A stretch of DNA of 64,000 nt from Sorangium cellulosum So0157-2 (GTDB lineage: Bacteria > Myxococcota_A > Polyangia > Polyangiales > Polyangiaceae), in contig NC_021658.1 in NCBI RefSeq assembly GCF_000418325.1, forward strand, positions 2,604,001-2,668,000, given 5' to 3'. The translations under genes were made by a program, and so were the position numbers. Shown here piece after piece: positions 58,422 to 64,000 of the stretch (its first letter is position 1; each line of letters opens with the position of its first letter). Below the pieces are notes generated by a model. It made no database searches, was not told the DNA's origin, and worked only from the letters and a program-made list of their open reading frames with translations.

Positions 58422-59630
58422 TCACTCCGCGATCTTCCCCTTCACCCACTTGCCCGACTCGGTGAGGTCGTTGTCGGTCCAGTTGCCCATGGTGTTCGCC
58501 CTGGGCTTCAGCGCGGAGCACGCCTCGGCCTTGTCGCCTAGCGACCAGTTGGCCCAGCTGATGTTGTGCGCGTCGAGGAAGTTGAGCCAGGTCCCCGACT
58601 CGCCGAGATCGAGCGCGCCGTCGCCGCTGGCGTCGCACGTCCCCCACTCGGTCACGAACAGCGCCAGGCCCTTGTCCATCGCGCGCTGGGCCTTCTCGCG
58701 CAGCGCGCTCTTGTGCGTCGCGGCGTAGAAGTGCAGGGTGTACGCCACGTTGGGGTCGTTGATGCGGTTGTCCGCGGCGATGTCCGCGTCCTGCGACCAG
58801 TTCGGCGAGCCGACGATGACGAGGTTGTTCGCGCCCTGGCCGCGGATCTCGCCGATCACCGCCTCGGCGTACGACTTCACGGTCTGCCAGTTGTGCGTGT
58901 TGAGCGGCTCGTTGAAGACCTCGAAGATCACGTTGGGCACGTTCTTGTAGGTCTGCGCCACCTCGCGGAAGTAGCTCCTCGCCTGATCGAGGTGGTTGTT
59001 CGCGTTGTGATCGTGCCAGTCGAGGATCACGTAGATGCCCTTCCCGATCGCCGCGTCGGCGATGGCCTTCGCCTTGGCCTTCTGGCCGCCCGCGTCTTCG
59101 AGGTAGCCGCCTTCGTTCTCGATGCCCATCGCCGCGCGCACGACGGTCGCCTTCCAGTTGTCGGCGAGCGAGTTGACGACGTTCGCGTTGTAGTAGTTGC
59201 TCCACTGGCTCCAGAACAGGCTCATGCCTTTGAGCTGGACCGGGGCCCCGTGCTCACCGACGATGTTGCCGTCCTTGACCCGGAGCACGCCGTGGCGCTC
59301 GACCGGCGTTCCGTCCGTGGGCACCATCCCGGTGCCCGTGCTCGTCGTCGACGACGAGGTCGTCCCGGGCCCCGTCGTGGTGGAGCTGACCGAGGTCGTC
59401 GAGCTGACCGAGGTCGTCGAGCTGACCGAGGTCGTCGAGCTGGCCGAGGTCGACGTGGTCCCCGTCGTCGTCCCCCCGCCGGCGCCGCCGGCGCCGCCGG
59501 CGCCGCCCACGCCGTCATCCGTCGATGCGTCGCCGCAGCCGATCAGCACGGCTGCTTGCAGGGCGACCGCCGCGAGGCCGAATGACCACTTCGACCCGCC
59601 AAGCACACCGCGAAACGAAACGCTCTTCAT
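58422..59630 (-). CDS. GH5 cellulase (endoglucanase), lipoprotein
   Basis: 402 residues. Lipobox in VALQAAVLIGCGD. A Ser/Thr linker (repeated TTSVSS, encoded by an 18-bp repeat) precedes a GH5 TIM barrel (about 100-400). Catalytic glutamates: E241 in VFNEPL (acid/base) and E328 in VTEWGT (nucleophile). Other landmarks: DWHDHNAN, HFYAATH, and WANWSLGDKAEACS. The order suggests a cell-surface endo-beta-1,4-glucanase of subfamily GH5_2. ATG 59630 is chosen because GGAGG lies 5 bases away; ATG 59633 directly precedes it. It acts on cellulose together with the secreted CBM2-cytochrome protein (inference). Confidence 0.93.
   Translation of the reverse strand: MKSVSFRGVLGGSKWSFGLAAVALQAAVLIGCGDASTDDGVGGAGGAGGAGGGTTTGTTSTSASSTTSVSSTTSVSSTTSVSSTTTGPGTTSSSTTSTGTGMVPTDGTPVERHGVLRVKDGNIVGEHGAPVQLKGMSLFWSQWSNYYNANVVNSLADNWKATVVRAAMGIENEGGYLEDAGGQKAKAKAIADAAIGKGIYVILDWHDHNANNHLDQARSYFREVAQTYKNVPNVIFEVFNEPLNTHNWQTVKSYAEAVIGEIRGQGANNLVIVGSPNWSQDADIAADNRINDPNVAYTLHFYAATHKSALREKAQRAMDKGLALFVTEWGTCDASGDGALDLGESGTWLNFLDAHNISWANWSLGDKAEACSALKPRANTMGNWTDNDLTESGKWVKGKIAE
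59383..59454 (-). repeat. 18-bp tandem repeat in the cellulase linker
   Basis: GAGCTGACCGAGGTCGTC on the + strand occurs four times in series (59383, 59401, 59419, 59437; the last with two changes). It encodes the Thr/Ser-Val linker and would change its length by six residues per unit. Confidence 0.9.
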
Positions 59631-59633
59631 CAT

Positions 59634-60204
59634 GTCCTCCAAGGGAAGTACCGTATGGCGCGGCATTAAAAGGGCAGCTCAGCGCCATGGCAAGCCCTCC
59701 ATGCGATAAAAGTTAATAGAGAAAACTAAGCCTTGGCATGTAGGCCATAGTACCATGCTGCCGGGCGGAGCGCTCGTGGGCGGGCTGCCGTCGGCCACCG
59801 GGGAGGGGTGAGGCGGGGCCATCACGGGCGCCGGTGTGCCCGAGCCGTGGTGTGCAAGCAACCAAAAATTTCCGCAAGACGCATGCCAGTCCGCTGGACC
59901 CGCGAATCGGGCGGTGTCGCCGTGTGTCCGTGGCCTGCGCGAGCGTCTTTCCCTCGCTTTTCCCTCGAGGATCTGCGCAGGCTGCCGCGCTCGCTTCGGT
60001 GGTCGGGCGACCACCCTGGTCGACCGCCCATCCATGCGCAGAGCGTCAATCGCGCTCGTGAAATCGAGGACGACCGCGCCCGGGATGTCAAGCCTCGAGC
60101 GCGCCTGTCGTGGCCCTCTGTGCCGTCCTGGTCCACCCGCCGACCGGTGCCCACGTTGGCCACTGAGCTCCTCGCGACGACGGCGAGCGCTCCGTCACCT
60201 AGCG
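59634..60204. other. Intergenic region upstream of the cellulase gene
   Basis: No convincing gene. An AT-rich patch (about 59698-59740, with GATAAAAGTTAATAGAG) lies about 70-110 bp upstream of the cellulase start and may be its promoter. The rest is GC-rich and unremarkable. Confidence 0.5.
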
Positions 60205-61683
60205 TCACCTCGGGACAGGCACCGGCGGCGGCTCGTCGTCCGGCGTGACGCACGCCGACAGGTCGAACAGCATGAAGAGCAGCGCCTTCTCCTGGGCCGT
60301 CAGCTCACGGATCTCCCCGTCGCGGTCCTCGCACCCGCTCGGGAACGGCGCCCCGGCCACGTCGGTCGCCGCCACGTGGATGTCCGTGTACACGAACCGG
60401 CCGCACTGCTGTTCTTCCGGGGAGCCGATCGGCGTGTTGAACGTGAAGTACTTGACCCCGGCCCGCGCGTCGAAGGCCGGGTCGGCGTCGTTGTAGAGCC
60501 ACCGCGTCGCGATCTCCTCGTTCACCGAGTCGACCCAGTGCTGCGGATCGTCGATCTCGATCCGCCCCGGCACGGTCGACGCCCCCACGCGGACGAGCCA
60601 GTCCCGGAGCGCCGCGCCCTTCGGGAACGTGGTGTCCACCAGCACGGGGAGCCCGTCGTCCGGGTCGCTGCCCTCGTCCCAGTCCGCCGTCTCGGGGAAC
60701 CGCTCCGGCCCGAGCCGCAGCCAGGTGTTGTGCCAGTGCGACGCGAACACGCGACCTCCCGCCGACGCGTAGTCGAACATCGCCCGCAGCGCCGCCTCGG
60801 GCTTGTCGGCCAGGAACGCCGACCCCTCGCACGACAGGATCACCATGTCGTATTGCTGCAGGTTGTCGAGCGAGCCCCAGAACTCCCGCGCAGGGGAGAA
60901 GGCCGCCCCGCCGTTCAGCCCGTCGCGGTACCGGCTCGTCGCGCTGTCCCCCTCGATGGCGCGCCCGGCGAACAGGTTCACCCGCCCGCCGCCCGCCTCC
61001 GGCGTGAACTCCGACGCGTCGATACCCATCTTGTAGAGCAGGCACTCCAGCACGTCCGCGCCGCCGGTCGTCAGCGCGATCTTCGGGAGATGGCCCTCCG
61101 ACGTGTTGCGCGGCAGCCGGACCTCCCCGTCGACGGTGGGGTTGTCGACGCACGCCTCGACCTTCGGCAGCGTGATCCGGCGCCGCCATTTGCCGAGCTG
61201 GACGACGAGCGGGATGTCCTCGCCGACCGGCACGTCCTCCAGCACGAACCGCCCCTCCGTGTCCGTCAGCGCGAGCGCGATGGGGTCTCCGGAGAGCGTC
61301 ACGTTGCACGGCTCGCAGCTCGCCCCGTCGGCGATCGGATCGAGCTCCCTGTTCGGGACGTACACGATGACGTTGTACAGCGGGAGCTCGCCCGCGGGCG
61401 CATACACGGTGCCGCTCACCGTCGTCGTGCCGCCGCCCGGACAGGCGATCTTCTGGCACTCGAGCCCCTCGCAGCCGCCGCTCCCGACGATGGATACCCC
61501 GCTCCCGGCCGGGAAGGGGTCGCCCCCGAGGCCGCTCCCCGCGCCCTGGTCCGCGCCCCCGCCGCCGCCGGCGCCGGAGGCGCTCGCGCCGCTCGGGTCG
61601 CCGCAAGAGCACGCGGCCGTCACGGCCGGCGCCGCGGCCGCCGCGGCCAGGAGCCATCCGGCGATGTCACGCAGCTTCACCAT
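60205..61683 (-). CDS. Large exported protein with carboxypeptidase-regulatory-like domain
   Basis: 492 residues. Export signal (IAGWLLAAAAAAPAVTAACSCG, probably lipobox) from ATG 61683 (GGAGGG upstream). A Gly/Ala linker, then CEGLECQKIACPGGGTTTVSGTVYAPAGELPLYNVIVYVPN, a carboxypeptidase-regulatory-like beta domain (about 65-165) with VEDVPVGEDIPLVVQLGKWRRRI following. The C-terminal half (about 190-480) holds MVILSCEGSAF, GGRVFASHWHNTWL and an acidic DWDEGSDPDDGLPV region. Function is not recognised; surface adhesion or carbohydrate binding is possible. Long Cys-rich extracellular proteins like this are common in the phylum. Confidence 0.75.
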   Translation of the reverse strand: MVKLRDIAGWLLAAAAAAPAVTAACSCGDPSGASASGAGGGGGADQGAGSGLGGDPFPAGSGVSIVGSGGCEGLECQKIACPGGGTTTVSGTVYAPAGELPLYNVIVYVPNRELDPIADGASCEPCNVTLSGDPIALALTDTEGRFVLEDVPVGEDIPLVVQLGKWRRRITLPKVEACVDNPTVDGEVRLPRNTSEGHLPKIALTTGGADVLECLLYKMGIDASEFTPEAGGGRVNLFAGRAIEGDSATSRYRDGLNGGAAFSPAREFWGSLDNLQQYDMVILSCEGSAFLADKPEAALRAMFDYASAGGRVFASHWHNTWLRLGPERFPETADWDEGSDPDDGLPVLVDTTFPKGAALRDWLVRVGASTVPGRIEIDDPQHWVDSVNEEIATRWLYNDADPAFDARAGVKYFTFNTPIGSPEEQQCGRFVYTDIHVAATDVAGAPFPSGCEDRDGEIRELTAQEKALLFMLFDLSACVTPDDEPPPVPVPR

Positions 61684-62044
61684 TCGAACCCTCCGGGCGC
61701 GGCGGGGCGAAGGCGCCCAGCTCCGCTCATTCCGAGGGTAATCGAGGCGAGGGGGAGCCGGGAAGGGATAACCCTGCAAGAAGGCGAGCGACGACACGTC
61801 TCGCCGTCTCCCCTCGATCTCGCCCTCTCTCGCTTACGTCGCCGCGAGAGCGCGGCGGCAGCGCCCCGCGCCTCCGGCGCCGCTCTCGGCCGGTGCGACC
61901 CGAGCGGACCGTGAGGAGACAGGCGACAGCGGACCCAGCCGCCTTCGCGCGGACCACAGCGCCGCGCGATCGCGTGGCGACCGCCGCGCGTCGGCAGCGC
62001 GGCGGCCGGCGCTCGACAGCGCGGCGGCCGGCGCTCGCCCAGCC
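61684..62044. other. Intergenic region with a 22-bp tandem pair
   Basis: No gene. CAGCGCGGCGGCCGGCGCTC (with a final G) occurs at 61995-62015 and again at 62017-62037. It lies upstream of the MATE gene; no promoter recognised. Confidence 0.6.
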
Positions 62045-63478
62045 GTGTTCCGTCATGGCGAGAGGCAGCCCGGCAGAGTAGGATGCGGCGCCTTGCAATC
62101 GGTCATTCCTGCTCCGTCTCTTCCTCGCCCCCGCCTGCTCGAGATCACCTGGCCCATCTTCAGCGAGCACCTCTTGCACATGCTCGTCGGGGTGTTCGGC
62201 GTGTGGCTGGTCAGCCGCCTGTCCGACGAGGCCGCCGCGGCGTACGGGCTCTCCAACCAGATCATGTTGACCTTCATGATCACCTTTCGCTTCGTCAGCG
62301 TCGGCGCGAGCGTGGTGGTCACTCAGTGCCTCGGCGCGCGCGACCGCGCCGCCGCGGAGCGGGTCGCGCGGGCGTCGCTCGCCGCCAGCATGTGGCTCGG
62401 GCTCGCCAGCTGCGCGGTCATCGCGGTCGGCGCGCGGCCCCTGCTCGAGCTGATGCGCCTGCCGCCGTCCCTGTTCCCGATCGCGCAGCCTTACCTGGTG
62501 GCGGTCGGCGTGATGCTGGCCTTCGACGCGATGAATTTCTCGATGGGCTCGGTGCTGCGCGCCCACACGTACGGCCGCGACACGCTGCGCCTCATCATCG
62601 TCATGTACGTCGTGCAGCTCTCGCTCAGCCTGCCGCTCATGTTCGGTGTCGGCGCGTGGCCGGGGCTCGGCATGAACGGGCTCGCGATCGCCGCGGTGAT
62701 CGCGCGCGCGTGCTCCTTCTGGATGCACCGGCAGCTGTGGATCGCGCGCCTCGGCATCCGCCCGACCTTCGAGGACTTCTGGCGCATTCGCCGCGAGCAG
62801 CTCCGCGAGGTGCTGCACATCGGCCTGCCGGGGGCGGGCGAGAACGTGGTCTATCGCATCAGCTTCATGATGATCCTCGCCATGGTCGCCGACATGGGGC
62901 AGACGGCGCTCACCACGCATACGTACACGATGCAGATCGTGCACTTCCTGCTCCTGTTCGGCATGGCGATCGGCTTCGGGACCGAGATCGTGGTCGGGCA
63001 CCACATCGGCGCGGGCGAGCTGCACGGCGCCGATCGCCAGGTGCGCGGCGGCCTGGCGGTCGGGTTCGGCGTGTGCGTCACCCTGGTGCTCGCCACCGCG
63101 CTGCTCGGCCCCCGCCTGCTCGGCCTGTTCACGAGCGATCCGGAGGTGATCGCCACCGGCTCCAAGCTGCTCTGGCTCACCCTCCTCGTCGAGCCGGGCC
63201 GCACGCTCAACCTTGTCGTGATCAACGGCCTTCGCGCCGCCGGCGACGCCCGCTTTCCCGTCGGGTTCGGCGTCTTCTCGATGTTCGCCGTGGCCGTCGG
63301 CCTGTCGTGGCTGCTCGGCGTCCGCCTCGGCTGGGGGCTCGCCGGCGTCTGGGTGGCCTACGCCGCCGACGAGTGGGTCCGCGGGCTCGCCATGTCCGCG
63401 CGCTGGCACTTCCGTGGCTGGGTGCCCCACGCGCGGCGCACCCTCCGCCGCATGCGGCTCAACAGCCGCCCGGCGTGA
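62045..63478 (+). CDS. MATE-family multidrug/toxin efflux transporter
   Basis: 477 residues from GTG 62045; TTG 62093 is also in frame and neither has a clear ribosome-binding site. Twelve predicted helices in the NorM/MATE pattern: ITWPIFSEHLLHMLVGVFGVW, then SNQIMLTFMITFRFVSVGASVVVTQ, and the second half beginning LHIGLPGAGENVVYRISF. The last residues are a basic tail. It exports cationic drugs or metabolites using Na+ or H+ gradients. No regulator next to it. Confidence 0.92.
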   Translation: MFRHGERQPGRVGCGALQSVIPAPSLPRPRLLEITWPIFSEHLLHMLVGVFGVWLVSRLSDEAAAAYGLSNQIMLTFMITFRFVSVGASVVVTQCLGARDRAAAERVARASLAASMWLGLASCAVIAVGARPLLELMRLPPSLFPIAQPYLVAVGVMLAFDAMNFSMGSVLRAHTYGRDTLRLIIVMYVVQLSLSLPLMFGVGAWPGLGMNGLAIAAVIARACSFWMHRQLWIARLGIRPTFEDFWRIRREQLREVLHIGLPGAGENVVYRISFMMILAMVADMGQTALTTHTYTMQIVHFLLLFGMAIGFGTEIVVGHHIGAGELHGADRQVRGGLAVGFGVCVTLVLATALLGPRLLGLFTSDPEVIATGSKLLWLTLLVEPGRTLNLVVINGLRAAGDARFPVGFGVFSMFAVAVGLSWLLGVRLGWGLAGVWVAYAADEWVRGLAMSARWHFRGWVPHARRTLRRMRLNSRPA

Positions 63479-63588
63479 GCCCCGGTCGATCCACGCCGCG
63501 CCACCTCTCCGCTCCGCCCGCGCCGCGCCCGTCTCCGCGCCGAAGGTGGCATGTCCATTGCTGCACCTCGTCGCAAAGGAGACACGCC

Positions 63589-63960
63589 ATGGCTCAAGAC
63601 GAGCGCACGATGAACGGACGAGCGTCCCAGAGCCCCGCTGCGAGCCCGCCCGGCTACGGCGGCCTCTCGGAGGGGACCGTGGGCGACCCGAGCGCAGCGG
63701 GGCAGAAGGGGGCGCCGGCGAAGCCCGCGGCGGCGCCCGAGGGCGCCCCGGACGCGCGGGAGCAGGCGGCCCGCGACCAGGACGTCGAGGAGGGCGACGC
63801 GTCGGCGGGGCCCGTGGACACGCCGCGCGGGGGCGGGTCGAGCAACGAGGCGATCCCCGGCGTGTTCGACGGGAGCAAGCCGCTGAACCCGGAGTCGAGC
63901 GCCGAGCACAAGAGCAGCTGGCCCGACGAGGGCGCGACCGGCGAAGCAGGCGCGGGATAG
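63589..63960 (+). CDS. Small hydrophilic, disordered protein
   Basis: 123 residues, no signal peptide, rich in Gly, Ala, Pro, Glu and Asp (e.g. GYGGLSEGTVGDPSAAGQKG; ARDQDVEEGDASAG). AAAGGAGACACGCC lies before ATG 63589, a clear ribosome-binding site, so it is probably expressed. Predicted to be disordered, like stress-related small myxobacterial proteins. No domain known. Confidence 0.65.
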   Translation: MAQDERTMNGRASQSPAASPPGYGGLSEGTVGDPSAAGQKGAPAKPAAAPEGAPDAREQAARDQDVEEGDASAGPVDTPRGGGSSNEAIPGVFDGSKPLNPESSAEHKSSWPDEGATGEAGAG

Positions 63961-64000
63961 CAGGCGCCGGCGGGAAGGTGGGAAAAGCCGACTACCATGT

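Overview
The window is high-GC DNA (apart from a few short AT-rich islands) with the gene habits of a large-genome myxobacterium, most likely a cellulolytic Polyangiales/Sorangium-type organism. Supporting this are a protein with a MYXO-CTERM-type sorting tail (42674-43819), many Gly/Thr-rich-linker lipoproteins, a GH5 cellulase (58422-59630), a CBM2-cytochrome fusion (36149-37276), a Ser/Thr kinase fused to a sigma54 activator (15053-20064) and several STAS-domain sensors. The species call is inference. I see no rRNA, tRNA, CRISPR array, phage or insertion sequence.

Bases 1-11.5 kb: a partial zincin-like protease; an MFS transporter next to a decayed NMT1-type binding-protein gene and a cyanase; a PAS-STAS sensor; a secreted SRPBCC-like protein; and an RND efflux pair (adaptor plus pump) divergent from a LysR regulator, with stacked palindromes between them. 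Bases 11.5-24 kb are regulatory: two paralogous LacI-type-sensor/STAS proteins flank a roughly 1,670-codon kinase/ATPase/GAF/sigma54-activator fusion. The kinase gene has a frameshift, and its divergent intergenic region carries phased GGTAC boxes and a sigma54-like promoter aimed at a lipoprotein gene, followed by a Cys-rich lipoprotein built from four 48-residue repeats.

Bases 24-36 kb: agmatinase, an alpha/beta hydrolase, a decayed LLM-class oxidoreductase, an M28 peptidase, the nrfHA ammonifying nitrite reductase (with CXXCH at the catalytic heme), a three-gene PhyH dioxygenase/GNAT/MFS operon and a cytochrome P450 followed by a 33-bp-stem hairpin. Bases 36-49 kb are mainly secreted and metabolic genes: the CBM2-cytochrome fusion, a GFA protein, a PNGase F-like lipoprotein, a VOC protein, hydrolases, a DUF2089 regulator with a membrane partner, a MYXO-CTERM polysaccharide lyase-like protein, an aldose epimerase operon, a membrane MutS-like ATPase and transaldolase.

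Bases 50-64 kb: two methyltransferases plus a polysaccharide deacetylase (probable glycan operon); a tightly overlapping ACP/CFA-type methyltransferase/fatty acyl-AMP ligase cassette; a Cys-rich lipoprotein; GH5 cellulase; a large secreted lipoprotein; a MATE transporter; and a small disordered protein. Recurrent oddities are 7-, 9-, 18-, 40- and 144-bp repeats and AT-rich palindromes in otherwise GC-rich DNA, plus two genes that have lost internal segments.
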